NCBI GenBank assembly: GCA_032622095.1
Contig: CP136065.1
Location: 156,801,577 to 156,865,576 of the forward strand
Length of the DNA: 64,000 nucleotides
Source of the DNA: Siphonodentalium dalli
Taxonomy: Eukaryota > Mollusca > Scaphopoda > Gadilida > Siphonodentaliidae
Direction of reading: 5' to 3'
Part shown: positions 11,385 to 22,884 of the stretch, in pieces
Position numbering within the stretch: the stretch's first letter is position 1
Layout: every line of letters begins with the position of its first letter
Made by a program: the position numbers and the translations under genes
The notes under the pieces: model-generated
Database searches by the model: none
Seen by the model: the letters and a program-made list of their open reading frames with translations, nothing else
Told to the model about the DNA's origin: nothing

Positions 11385-12160
11385 ATGCAGAAGATGAAGA
11401 ATATCTATTAGATGTTATTTAACAAGTCAATCAAATAATATTATTCATTAGATAGTTGTGAATAAGATGAAGAATATTTATTAGATGTTATTTAACAAGT
11501 CAATCAAATTATATTATTTGACTTGTTAAATAACATCTAATAAATATTCTTCATCTTATTCACAACTTTAAGGAGTCCTTCTGGCACACGATAATGTTTA
11601 ATTATCGCCGTTTGATTTGCACCAAGTGAACTCGGCGCGTATATAATTAATAGAACAGACCTCTATTATGATGATCGTGTCGTTATTTGTTTAAAATACG
11701 TATCAATTGACATATTCGCACCCGTTCCCTCATTAAAATCAACATATTTCGCCCATTTTAGGGGACCTCCGCGATTTAATTTGCGTGATCAGGATACCCG
11801 CGCAGCAATCTCCGGGAGTGTATATATATAACTAATGAATAACATTATTTGATTGACTTAATAAATAACAAATAATAAATATTCTTCATCTTATTCACAA
11901 CTTTAAGGAGTCCTTCTGACACACGAGAATATTTATCGCCGTTTGATCTGCACCAAGTGAACTCGGCGCATATATAATTGTTAGAACAGCTAGACCTCTA
12001 TTGTGATGGTCGTGTCGTTATTTGTTTCAAATATGTATCATTTGACATATACGCACCCGTTCCCTCATTAAAATCTACATATATCACCCATTTTAGAGGC
12101 ATCCGCGAATTCGGGGACTTCCGCAAAGCAATCTCCGCAAATAGGGACCTACTGCAAATT
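11385..12160. repeat. Long perfect palindrome plus a direct duplication
   Basis: 11455-11503 and 11518-11566 are perfect reverse complements (49-bp arms starting 'gttgtgaataagatgaag', 14-nt loop). A further partial copy precedes it at about 11393-11435. From 11519 to about 11820 the sequence is repeated directly at about 11857-12155 (shared 'aaggagtccttctg', 'gcaccaagtgaactcggcgc', 'gcacccgttccctcatt') with moderate divergence. Confidence 0.75.
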
Positions 12161-13104
12161 GTCGCACCCATGCAATGCAATTTGTAAACAAATACGTTTG
12201 ACATGCGTTTTAACGAGGTGAGCTTTAATTAAATGAAAGAAGCAATGCTATATATCAACTATTTGTCATGGACTCAGCCCGTGTGTCATATATATATGTG
12301 TGTCAACTAAGGTCGCTTTGCGTGGTAAAAATGAAAAGTAAAAGTGAAAATTCGGAGAATCCTATTAAAAATAAAAGTACAATTTTTGGGAAATCCGCGG
12401 CAGATTAAGAGAATCTATACTATTGAAAGTGAATGTACGATTCTATCAGATTTCGCGACTGCTCGTTTTCGTGATCATATCTTATGTAGGGCCTATATGA
12501 CCACGAAAACGAGTCGAGTCACGATACATGCATCGGTACAAACACATTGTGTATACGAAACAATTTTGACTTGATGACCAGAAAATAAAAGATCGCGATT
12601 ACTCAAACAGAACAGGCATGCGCACTCCTATTAAAATTACGCATAATTCACTTCACTACACCAGGGGCTCCCAATGGGTTATACATTATTTTCAGGCTAT
12701 CAGATTATTTATATTTTCACAGCATATTATTACACCGGTGACTTTAAGTTTACAATTTCAGACTGTCATGACTCTATCGATAGGGGAATGCAGATCTCGC
12801 TCAGCCATTTAAGTGATTATGACGTATACTGAGCTAAAATGTCACGATATGTTGGTCACAATTTTAACAGAATATTTTTTTCTTTCTGTTGGTTATGGTT
12901 TAGCTCCAAGTCTGTTGGATATTTCCAAGCTTTGAACCACGTTTGTTCGAAAATATAACTTTTGTGATACTCTCTACCACGAGCGGTTGAGATATTAGCG
13001 ATCTTGTATCACACATACATTGTATTATAAACAATATCTTGGATATATCGTGGCAAGCAATTAGAAATGAAATTATTCGTCAATGGGTTAATATCAGTTG
13101 CCCC
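12161..13104. other. Intergenic with one imperfect hairpin
   Basis: 12457-12480 and 12495-12518 form an imperfect inverted repeat around 'ctcgttttcgtg / cacgaaaacgag'. No supported gene. Frames of 64-76 codons show no motif. Confidence 0.45.
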
Positions 13105-15830
13105 GAGAGAGAGAGAGATAGATGTTTTATTGCCTCCTTGAAGGAGAGATATGTGTACAGGTATATACATGTTTATGAATACAACAGTGACATTCAAACT
13201 AAATCAATTTCACTTATATGAGGTTGGTTGACCTTTTGCATTGGTCAGATGGAGCAAAGGACACACACAAATATGAGACAATGAATAAATAAGCGTTTCT
13301 CATCACACATGAGTTCCAGAGTAGGCTGACTTCCACATCCACATGCATAAGTGAGGAATCCTACCGGCGAGAGTAAATCCAGGAATGAAAATGTAGGAAT
13401 TCCGAATATGTTTATGATTTTATACCAGAATTCATTTCTGAGTTCCTGTATGTGCGGAGAGAAGCAATGGAGGTACATGTGTGACATGAGGTCAGAGTAT
13501 TGGCACCCACAGTGCTTGCATAGTGCGTTGTTGTCATATGTCGTTCTGGAGATGATGTTTGCCATATAGAGAGCTTTAGATTTGTACTTTGGGTGTTCCC
13601 TGCATAGTAGCCAGCCTCTCCAGATCGACATAGGATAGGATTTAACCATCCTAAAGAAATTCAGTGATTCATTTGTCAAATCACACCATGGTGCTTGATA
13701 TGCGAAGTTGTTGATCTTCTCTTTTACAATTTCTTTCCATTGTTTCTGTGATGGAAAGAACCCAGAATCAATAAAATTTGTGAGGTAATCGATGAGATCA
13801 TATGCGTGCAGGTGTGTGAATATTTCCTTCGCAAAGCCAGAGAGGGGCCGTTTATAGAGGAGGTGGCCCTGAACATTGAACAGAAACACTCTTAGAGCAT
13901 CGCGATGAGTGTTTGGAATATTTATTAGTGTTCCCAAGAATAAAAGTTTTTTCCGGTCTACTTCGACATGCAGTGGTGTTAAACCAAGTAATGACAGTGA
14001 AAGTTCTGTACTTGTTCTAGTAGGCAGACATTGAATATGTTTTATACACATACGATAGACTCTCTCAAGTTGCAGAACTTGTGTATTTGTCAGGCCATAC
14101 CACATTTCACATCCATATAATGCCTTGGGGATTACTACACATTTCAAAATTTCAAGAGCAGACGAAGGAGTCAGGAATTTGGTGATTGGCGATCGGCATG
14201 CACCGAAGAATGTCCTTCTTAGCATTTCACATGCTCTGTCAATATTTCGAGATCTATCAGACCGATTATTTTGAGGGATACCAAGGTGAATAACGTCTTT
14301 GACTTCATTCAGAGTGTTCAGTCCGAGAAACCATTTATGTTCTCTCGCTGGAGCGTTTGAGCGTTTACGAGTGTCAAAGACGATAATTTTGCTTTTAGCA
14401 AATGAGTATTCAAATTTCCACGTTTTGCTGTACTTATAACATTTATTCAGAAGACTTTTTAAGCCACCTTCTGAGTAAGAAAGAACGCAGACATCGTCGG
14501 CAGTTGTCGGACATGAACACGAGATTGAATCTATATGAGCGCCCTCCGGTGATAATGAGAGTTCCTGTATGAGGTCGTCTATATAGATAAGGTACAGGAA
14601 AGGGGACAGAATACCCCCTTGTCTTGTACCTTGCTCTATGGTGAACGTTTCTGAAAAATAGCCAGCATATCGCACTTTGCTTTTGATCTCCGAGTACATG
14701 GCAGCAACAACTCTAAGCATACGCCCTCCAAGGCCTTTCTGCATTAATTTATAGAGTAGTCCTTCGTGCCATACTCTGTCAAAAGCTTTTTGTGAATCCA
14801 AAAATTCGGCGTATACCTTAGAATTGTTGAGATGTGCATATTCGACGACATCTTGGAGTATATATGAGGTTACTGTGCAGCCAACCCCTTTCTGGAAGCC
14901 ATTCTGCAGACAATTTGGAAAACCGGCGAACACATCGCATTTAAGAAACCTGTCCAAAATAACCATCTCAAAAAGTTTATACATTGATGGCAGTAAAGTT
15001 ATAGCTCTGTAACTATCTGGGTTGTCGACAGGCTTTGGGTCACCCTTGAAAATCGGAATTATTATTCCCATTTTCATTTTAGATGGAATAAATTCGTATC
15101 TGAGCATACTTGAGAATAGCAGACACAGGACGGGAAGTAGAGCATCCGGTGCATGAATTAGATGTTCATTTACAATATTGGTGTGCCCACTAGCTTTGTT
15201 CCGCTTCAGCCGTTTAACGCAAGCACTTAGTTCTGCACCTGTGACGTCCTTACACAGTGAGTTATCTCTACGCTCTTGGTCAGACATTTCACTTATCTGG
15301 GCAATGGTGTCGTTCACCGACGATTCAAAAGAGGGGATATTATGACGACACCTACTATACAGGTTTTGAAAATATTTGTTCCAACCTAGTACAATGTCTT
15401 GAGGGTCCCTGCACATTTTGTTGTCAAACTTTAATTCTGACCCAGGGTTCACACCACACTTATTTGGGAGTTTAATTGCTTTCCAGAAAGCGGGTTGGTT
15501 GTTTTTAGCGAGATATTCTATGTTCTCTATTGATTTTGTTTGGGAATCCAACACTGCTGTACGGTGACGATTTCTGAATATTCGTTTAGAATCTCTATAT
15601 GCTCGAAATGTTGGAGGTTATCGTCCAATGGCGTTGTCCTCGATTGGATTGAGCTAACTAACTCGGTCGTCTTCAACACGGCTGATCACCCTGGCTTTAC
15701 TCTGGGTCGAAGGAAAAGACCAATTTCTGTTTCAGAATATAAGCTGCTTGCATCAGAAAATAGTTTAAGTGATGAATTTCCCGCTGGACCAACTTTTGTT
15801 GTGGCTTCATTTGGTTACATGTAGATGTCT
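13105..15830 (-). mobile_element. 5'-truncated LINE (non-LTR retrotransposon)
   Basis: A minus-strand element containing the reverse transcriptase frame at 13245-15554. Its 3' end has an AATAAA-like signal and a (CT)n-rich tail, seen on the plus strand as 'gagagagagagagata' at about 13105-13123. Upstream of 15554 the coding reading continues in shifted frames to about 15815 (for example TTELVSSIQSRTTPLDDN), broken by stops. A full apurinic endonuclease domain was not found, so the element is truncated and decayed at its 5' end. Confidence 0.8.
13245..15554 (-). CDS. LINE reverse transcriptase (ORF2-like), 769 codons
   Basis: This polyprotein would copy the element's RNA at a nicked target. 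About residues 100-200 lead into the palm (DNPDSYRAITLLPSMYK). Motif A is at about 250 (FLDSQKAFDRVWH), GTRQGGILSPFL at about 308-320, and a YIDDL segment follows. The catalytic ADD box appears at about 350 as TTADDVCVLS, with T in place of the usual F or Y before ADD. A C-terminal Cys/His knuckle (CKHCGCQYSDLMSHMYLHC) lies at about 695-713. The frame opens with GTG at 15554 because the upstream reading is frameshifted; it is not a natural start. No internal stop is present across the RT, which suggests fairly recent activity. I cannot fix the clade; CR1/Jockey/I-type are the candidates. Confidence 0.88.
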   Translation of the reverse strand: MLDSQTKSIENIEYLAKNNQPAFWKAIKLPNKCGVNPGSELKFDNKMCRDPQDIVLGWNKYFQNLYSRCRHNIPSFESSVNDTIAQISEMSDQERRDNSLCKDVTGAELSACVKRLKRNKASGHTNIVNEHLIHAPDALLPVLCLLFSSMLRYEFIPSKMKMGIIIPIFKGDPKPVDNPDSYRAITLLPSMYKLFEMVILDRFLKCDVFAGFPNCLQNGFQKGVGCTVTSYILQDVVEYAHLNNSKVYAEFLDSQKAFDRVWHEGLLYKLMQKGLGGRMLRVVAAMYSEIKSKVRYAGYFSETFTIEQGTRQGGILSPFLYLIYIDDLIQELSLSPEGAHIDSISCSCPTTADDVCVLSYSEGGLKSLLNKCYKYSKTWKFEYSFAKSKIIVFDTRKRSNAPAREHKWFLGLNTLNEVKDVIHLGIPQNNRSDRSRNIDRACEMLRRTFFGACRSPITKFLTPSSALEILKCVVIPKALYGCEMWYGLTNTQVLQLERVYRMCIKHIQCLPTRTSTELSLSLLGLTPLHVEVDRKKLLFLGTLINIPNTHRDALRVFLFNVQGHLLYKRPLSGFAKEIFTHLHAYDLIDYLTNFIDSGFFPSQKQWKEIVKEKINNFAYQAPWCDLTNESLNFFRMVKSYPMSIWRGWLLCREHPKYKSKALYMANIISRTTYDNNALCKHCGCQYSDLMSHMYLHCFSPHIQELRNEFWYKIINIFGIPTFSFLDLLSPVGFLTYACGCGSQPTLELMCDEKRLFIHCLIFVCVLCSI

Positions 15831-17660
15831 GGTCATCAGGATTTGTCGTTTTCAAATTGTGTTGGGTCATCACTACTGTGATCGGAGGGAAACAAACATG
15901 TATATGTTAGCTATCTGATAATGATCAATGACTGTCGTGTAGTTAGAACAAGCACACAGTTTCATGAGCAATATGCCAACTCTTTGCCGCAGTGTGAAAG
16001 TACATTTCTTTGAGGACCGACCCTTCATAGTTAATCAATCTTCAATATGCCGAAGAATGATTCAACAAATTTGGAATCATCCATGCTATACATAGCAAGA
16101 TTTAAGGTTATGTTGATATATTCTTCTATCTGCAACATCTAAGTTATCGGTGTCGTCGACACATTGGTCGCTGGACAGATGAACAAATATATATCCAATG
16201 TCCAAATATATGGTGAGAGGTATGACATCCCAATTGAGTTGATAGAGCACAAATAATTCAGGGTATCTGCTTCCGTGAATTTGCACCATCAATTCCGAAG
16301 ACAAACCTCATTGTTCTTTGTGACTCACAAACACCCAGATGATATCTGGTCAGCAAATAATACTATTGAAACAAAGAGTAGCACCAAAGTTATTCACAAT
16401 AAATTACCAAACATAATATACGCATGTTCGTATTTCAATTATTAAGTGGTAAGCTATTGTGTCGAAACCGGTTTGGCTGTGTATATAAAAATGACATTTT
16501 GGCTAAAAGCTATAGGTAGGTCATACCTCGTAGCCGATTGCAGGTCGAACTTGGGCAAGTTAAAAAAAATTCTATGTATTTGTCGCCATTTTGATAGCCA
16601 CCTTTAATTTTTGACCTCTTGAGATTGTATTCCCACACGCAATATCTGCTCACATTTATCTCTTTCAATTCTGATAATTTCCTCTTAAAACATGGCCAGA
16701 ATCCCAAACGCGATTTTTGTTAAATTCCATACTGCTTTATTTAAATGCAACTTTTTTAATGTTCGAAAGGATTTGTGACCCACTGGATATCCTGATTGTT
16801 CTCTGAAGTGATGTGTGAACATGTACAATTAAAAAAGTAAACCGAAAAATGTCATGAGTAAAAATAGTCCGGTCGACATTTTGACAGCCATGTTAATATG
16901 AGAGTACCATTTTACTTTTAAAATGTGACATAATGTTATAACATAGCAAATATGTATATATGCATTCCACATGCTATGGCATCTAAGAATGAGATAAAGT
17001 TACATAGTGGCACGGCAGCCATTTTGGACGCCATCTTGATTTTCTTAAAATGCTCAACCACGAGCACTCCACATCCACCTGAGTATCATTTGGTGCCACA
17101 TAGTATGAAATATTCAGTAGACAAACACTTTTCCTAAAAATGTGTTATTTCACCCTCCCTGCTGCTGGACAATAGGGCCAATGTGTCGGTTGCTCGTAGT
17201 TCATATGCTGTAGCAGCTACCCCAATTACGACTGACACTTCGATTGACTTAGCTCCAAATCAAAGGTCGTGCCATTGTAATGTATTGTATACGTAAAATA
17301 TATCTACATCATGTCATTTCCTTGGCAATAAGTCGCATTTAGCATATGAAAATGACTATGTAATAGACACTTACCCTTACATTCCAAGAAGGGTTATATG
17401 AAGTGTATCCGAAATAGAGTAGCCGGGCCTCCTTCTCGCCTTACTAATGTACAATGGAGTCAATCAAAGAAACTGTTGCGGGTGCGATGAGGGATATTTA
17501 TAGCAGACTCTGCTACAGCGGTGAGAAAACTGTTGGATGGAGAAAAGAGATTCTCTGCTGAAGGTCGGGTGTTATGTGGTCTATTATGATGCATTGCATA
17601 TTATAGCTGGTATACGTTAAGTTAACACTCCGCAGGACGCATTCGCTGCACAGGTGACAG
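15831..17660. other. Intergenic, no supported gene
   Basis: AT-rich sequence with words such as 'cagccattttggacgccatctt' type repeats at 16590-17045, which recall the 'aagatggccgcc' repeats at 23.6-24.4 and 45.3-46.1 kb. A possible remnant of a LINE endonuclease end (FPSDHSSDD) lies on the minus strand near 15880-15890, too short to call. Confidence 0.4.
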
Positions 17661-17663
17661 GAC

Positions 17664-17744
17664 CCTGGTGAAAATACTAAAATACCAATATAGACTCTAC
17701 CAGTGGTATAGTCTATATTGGTATTTTAGTATTTTGCCCCAGGG
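17664..17744. repeat. Near-perfect hairpin
   Basis: 17671-17695 and 17711-17735 are reverse complements (aaaatactaaaataccaata on the left arm). The flanking 'ccctgg' and 'ccaggg' extend the pairing, leaving a loop of about 15 nt. It may be a small MITE or a structured RNA. Confidence 0.75.
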
Positions 17745-17749
17745 GCATG

Positions 17750-18590
17750 TGGTTCGGCCAAAATCGCCACAAGTGCATCAAATTGAACCCATTTTTCAAA
17801 GTGTTCGACACCTATAGCGCACCGTACAGTGCATTCGGCGCTCGGTGTGTATAATCTTTAGATCGTGACTATGCGTCTGTGTCACATTCTATCATACAAA
17901 TCAAATTGAATTACTCTTTAGCAAAATCATGCTCGTTTGTTTATCGGCGATTTGTTCGGGACGAATTCATGGCGGAATATTTGTTTACATGTTTGGTGTA
18001 AACATATTTATTTCTCTAAATCATGCACATTAATTAACAGAGTTGTATAATATATATAAAGACAATTATTTTTAGAGAATGGGATTTGGCAGAAAGTGTG
18101 ATGCTTATATTAGCCATTTCCCCATCTTTGTCATATACATGTGGTGGTGTCTTTATTGCTTTTTCATAATGTTCTTTTCCCAGTTAGATTTGTTTTTGTT
18201 TAAATTTTACTATCTTATTATTATCATTGTCAGCCGTCTGGGGCATAGACTGTCCAACAGTAATCCATAATAATGGGTCACTGATGGGCAGTCCACGCAT
18301 CAGTTGAACTGAATTGTTACTACCTATTTGTTTGTTTGTGACCTGACCATTGACCCCACTCGATCAGTTTACAATAAGCATAGCATAATTAACGTTTCAA
18401 GATCGATACGACAAGAGTGATGCATCGTATGTATATACATATTACGAGCAGCTCTAGGTTATCATGCCCGAAGACAGAATAGGAGATAAGAGATATTTTC
18501 TAGTTTTCTGAGTTGTGCCGTATATTTAGTCACTTCTATGTGATAATGGGCCTTTGTACAATCGCCTTGTTCCGTGTATGAGCAGGGATT
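17750..18590. other. Intergenic, no supported gene
   Basis: A 63-codon frame at 18079 is rich in hydrophobic residues but has no recognisable homology. Nothing else seen. Confidence 0.4.
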
Positions 18591-18593
18591 ACC

Positions 18594-18690
18594 ATTTATT
18601 TATTTGTATTTATTTATACTTATTTATACTTATTTAAACTTATTTAAACTTATTTAAACTTATTTAAACTTATTTATACGTATTTAATTT
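18594..18690. repeat. Decamer tandem repeat at LINE 3' end
   Basis: Repeats of ttatttaaac / ttatttatac, directly abutting the minus-strand LINE end. This is typical of a LINE 3' tail expanded by slippage. Confidence 0.8.
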
Positions 18691-20160
18691 AATTCAATTT
18701 GAGAATCGTTTAGACAACAATATAAATTTTTGAACCCTCAGAAATATATCTATATTCTCTTCCAGTGATACTTCACTGTTTCCATGTAGCAGGGTTGCTA
18801 TGCCTGGTCGGGTTATGAACCCTGCGAAGCACCTATTTATTTCAACAGAGAACCTGCGACAATAAAAAAGAAAATGTTCTGCTGTTTCTTCGGCACCACA
18901 TATACATAACGGATTATCTCTCAAATGATTGCTGTGAAGATCATGATTTAAATTACTGCATTCCAGTCTTAGTCGACAATGGTATATATGGCTTGCTCTC
19001 GTATATGCAAATTCCAGATATCGAGGACGTTCTTTGGTACCGCTATTCAGAAAAACTTGTGCGCGATACTTTATTTGGAACAGCATTGTATAAGTAAGGG
19101 GGAGTTAGTTTTTTCGTCATTTTAAAATATAGTACAAGTTTAGAATGTTCTCTCCGTTTTGATAATGTGTCCCAACCAATTTCTTGGAGAACTATGTCTT
19201 TATTACAACTTCTAGTCCCACCGGTTACTAGTCTAGCTTCTTCGTATTGAACATCTTCTAAAGAATCGGCTTCTTCGCCTGTACAGTTATCCCATATATA
19301 CTGAGGAAGCATATTCCAAGACAGGTCGAATATAGGACAAATAGATTCTTTCTAAAGTTCTTCTGTCAAGGATAAATTTATATTTCCTCAGTATGTACAT
19401 TCTTTTGGTCGCTCGATTTTCAATATCTTCTATATGGCCTTTCCATTTCCCCTGCCGGTTGAATGTCAGACCCAAATGATTATGTGTTTCCCTATCTATA
19501 CTCTCGTTGGCCATGTTAATACTGGTTGGTGTATGGATATTTGTTTCCACGATACAAGCAAGGATTCTGTTTTCAATGGGTTAAATTTAACTGCCCAGGT
19601 TTTCGACCAGTTGAATATTTTGTTTAGGTCTGAATTTATCACATCTGCAGCAATTATGGGATCTTCTATAGCAATATAAAGTGATGTGTCATCAGCAAAT
19701 AAACGTATGTTGCATGTAATTCCATCGACTATGTCGTTTACGTACACGAGAAAGAGAAGAGGGCCGAGTATGGATCCTTGAGGCACTCCTGCTTTAACTT
19801 CTTTCCATGGATAATTAAAATTAGAAATTGTAACTCTTTGTTGTCTATTTTCGAGATAATTTTCCAAGAGTTTTAAAATTTTCCCTGTTATACCCATTCT
19901 TTTAAGCTTGAAAGTGAGACCCTTGTGCCAAACTTTGTAAAACGCCTTGCTTATATCGCAGAACACACCCCTTATTTCCTTCCCGTCATCAAGGGCTGAG
20001 ATAATATAGTGATAAATATTAGTCTGGTCGTTGAGACTCGATTTTGAGGTGAACCTAGAACAAATTGTTTACATGTTTGCGTATAGTTGAGTTGCCTTGT
20101 TTTACGAAATGGTATATCCTTCAATCTTTCGACAATATGGTTTAATGATACATTCTTCAA
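18594..20160 (-). pseudogene. Broken LINE reverse transcriptase, 5'-truncated, with 10-bp repeat tail
   Basis: Minus-strand frames follow one another as pieces of one RT. 20160-19972 encodes an upstream part, with a frameshift at its end. 19966-19496 holds motif A (VFCDISKAFYKVWHKGL, where the usual Asp after KAF is Tyr), KAGVPQGSILGPLLFLVYVN and RLFADDTSLYIA. 19550-19287 holds the thumb (HLGLTFNRQGKWKGHIE). 19312-19043 and 19086-18694 hold the C-terminus with a C..C...H...C zinc motif (CICGAEETAEHFLFYC). Frameshifts at about 19975, 19500 and 19060-19300 inactivate it. At the 3' end (18594-18690) are about nine copies of a ttatttaaac-type decamer. The wording is CR1/Jockey-like and differs from the LINE at 13-15.8 kb. 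Confidence 0.85.
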
Positions 20161-20229
20161 ATGGGTTTAGTGGCTGAATCGTAAAATAGCAGTTTGAAGT
20201 AGTGAAATAATCGCATAATATGTCTTTAA

Positions 20230-20710
20230 AGGTACTCAATCCGACCAGAGGGTCCCCATCTCAACAGATTCCAACAACAACAATCCGATCAGAGGGTCCT
20301 ATATTACTATTTCTTTGGCTTTGGGGGTAAAAAAATATTTGATTCTAGTCGAGGAACCCATCAAACAAAGCTCAGAGTTATCAGATATTGATTTTTGAAA
20401 TTTTTTATTTTCTCGAGATGAGTACTAATAATTGCCTTCAACTTCGTAATATGCTCGAGATATTTACACCAAAACACTATTCAAACAGACAAGGATGGAT
20501 AACTCTAAAATCAAGTGGTAATAATAACGCAATTTTGACTGTGATCTGGGCCAGAAAGTATTCCCGATAATGAAAAATAATAGATTTCTAAAATCGATAT
20601 CTAAAAAATCTGAGCTTTGATGGGTGGCTTCCTCGACTCGAATCAAATATTTTTGACCCCCGAAGTCATTGAAATAGTAATTGAGAGGAGTTTTATCGGA
20701 TTGAGTACCT
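20230..20710. mobile_element. piggyBac-like MITE family A, copy 1
   Basis: The terminal inverted repeats start AGGTACTCAATCCGA. The element is flanked by TTAA on both sides (20226-20229 and 20711-20714). The inner 'tcgaatcaaatattt' and 'aaagctcagag' blocks are also inverted, so it is a near-palindrome of 481 bp. No coding frame. Three more copies lie at 43710, 52947 and 55334. Confidence 0.85.
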
Positions 20711-20714
20711 TTAA

Positions 20715-21973
20715 AGGGTCCTACTGAATTACTATGGTGCTGGTGTGGCAAATTGATGCCATTTCGAATATGTACCCTTGTTCTTTTTTCTTTTTTGTTG
20801 TTGAAATTTTTAATTCTCGTGGTGCTGCATGTTAGTCCGAGTGATTTGACATAAAGAGAGTGTATGTATGAGACACTAATTATTATAAACATCGATATTT
20901 AAAGCATTTTAATCATGGATATTCAAAAAAAAATTCATTTTCTTAATTGCATCATTATGTCCCATCAGCAACATAGCCACTATAGTAGGACCCACCAGCA
21001 GGATAGCAGAAGAGCAGGATCACTCATACGGCTGTTGTTATGTAATTATGTCAACATGACTGTTTTACCTCTCGTGATTTACCACGGCATTGAACATGAA
21101 TCGGTTCCTGTACTGACTTGTCGGGCAATATGTCCAGTAGTGGGTATGCTCGATCTTCCATGATAGAGCAAGGCTGCATGATACCCGGTATCGCCAACAT
21201 TGCAGACGAATCTTTGATTTTTATAGCAAAGCCGCTTGGGTCAGAACTGTCTCTGTATTAGACAATGATTACGCCCTCTACGTGTATTTTCGGTGAAGGT
21301 GTTTTTTTACTTGTCAATGGAGCTATGGGCCAATGGGCGAAATGTGATTAAAAAGGTACTTAGATATTTTCGTACTCGAACCATATGATTAGAAAGGTAC
21401 ATGGGTATTTTCGTACACTTTTATATTTCAAAGGGAGCATCAGCGATTCTGTCGCGATGTATATTCACGTACTTTTTTGCGGTTAATTCGGCGGGCGTCA
21501 TGGCATGCTTTATGGAACAATGGCTTGTTGCACGAACCGAGTAATTGGAACGAGAATTCGCGCGTTAACCCTTGGTTCACTGCACGTTGTGTTTCTATTT
21601 TTCTTTAACCTGTTTTGTTGCATTGTTATTTGAACATCTTTCATTTATTTTCACGTACCATAAATCGGAATGCTATCTACATTTATATTGCATGGGGAAT
21701 TGAGGATGGTATAAAACATTTAATTCGTACATGAACCCTTCGCGCTGTTTTTATATATCGGTGTTTAACATGTTATTTAACATCATTCAGTGAACTTTTT
21801 CATTTAATTATTCACGACAAATATCGGCATGTTATATTATAAATGAAATTTGGGATGGTAATTATTAATCAATTCCCACACTACTCCTTCGTCCTGTTTG
21901 TAAATATTTACGTTTAGTGAACTTTAGTCTTGGTCTCTAAACTTTTTTTTTTCATTACTGTGCATGCGGAATA
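20715..21973. other. Intergenic, no supported gene
   Basis: No motif-bearing frame. 21350-21430 has a short direct repeat ('aaggtac..gatattttcgtac'). Confidence 0.4.
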
Positions 21974-22294
21974 TATCTGAGCTATGAATAGAGATGTTAT
22001 TAAGAAAAGTTCTAACACTAACACTACCCTTCACATTTGTTGTTTAACATACACTGTGGCCTTATTCTAAACATCATTTCTATTTCTGTGTACGGAGCAT
22101 ATATAAGATTGCTATATGAATTAAAGAATGTTAAGAAATTACCCCCCTCCTGGGACCATGTTTTATGTTATCCTCATTTGGGATGGCGGGGTATATTTTA
22201 ATTAGTCCTCATTGGTCCATATTTTAAATGACCCTCTGGATGTGACCATATTTTAATTCACCCTCATGGAACCATACATGTATTTTAATTAACC
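21974..22294. repeat. Source-like copy of the 321-bp segment also found at 37561-37881
   Basis: These 321 bp match 37561-37881 almost base for base (I see only two or three differences by eye, such as 'gttctaac' against 'gttataac'). The 3' part has a short period of about 40 bp ('accatattttaatt'). Sequence context here continues smoothly on both sides, so this is probably the donor copy. Confidence 0.85.
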
Positions 22295-22466
22295 CTTATG
22301 AGAGGCCATATTTTCAAAGTTGATATCAGGAGTGCATTACCTGTGGCCATTCTTAGATCAACATTACGCTCTCTTAGAGTCTATATTGCCAAGTATATCT
22401 GACCCTCTCGTATGAGGTTATGGATTAAATGTGATTAACATGTACTCGGCATTTACGTAATTGGAT

Positions 22467-22735
22467 GTACTAAATGTTATTAGAAACGTACTCGGTGTTT
22501 GCGTACGTGAACACCGAACAGTGTAACGGAGATCGACAATTTTGGCCTGATTATTATTCTGCATGCTATTTCATGCACTATTTATTCAGACCATTATTTC
22601 AAATGAAATTAGAACAGGTTTTTGTGTACTTGTGTGGACTAAATGTGATTAGAAACAGTGTTAGCGTACTTGAACCATGTAACGAAGATCGAGAGCTTTT
22701 GGCCTGATTATTTTTCTGCATGTTATTTGAAACAA
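22467..22735. repeat. Two diverged tandem units, about 165 bp apart
   Basis: 22467-22572 and 22637-22730 share 'actaaatg', 'attagaaac', 'gcgtac', 'gtaacg.agatcga', and 'ttttggcctgattat'. Non-coding. Confidence 0.65.
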
Positions 22736-22884
22736 ATAACAAAGAAAAGTTTCGTGCCAGCCGAAAACAGTTCAAATGTCGTATAAACTTATAAAATTTC
22801 AACCAATTAACAGATCTATACTTATCGCCAGTAGCCAATAAGACTGCGTGTACTATATCTATTAGTTAGGGAGCCCGCATATGT

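Noticed and set aside
11189-11386. 65-codon GC-richer minus-strand frame
   Set aside because: No motif or relative that I know, and no splice context. Composition alone is not enough.
15540-15824. 94-codon plus-strand frame
   Set aside because: Antisense to the decayed 5' part of the LINE coding region.
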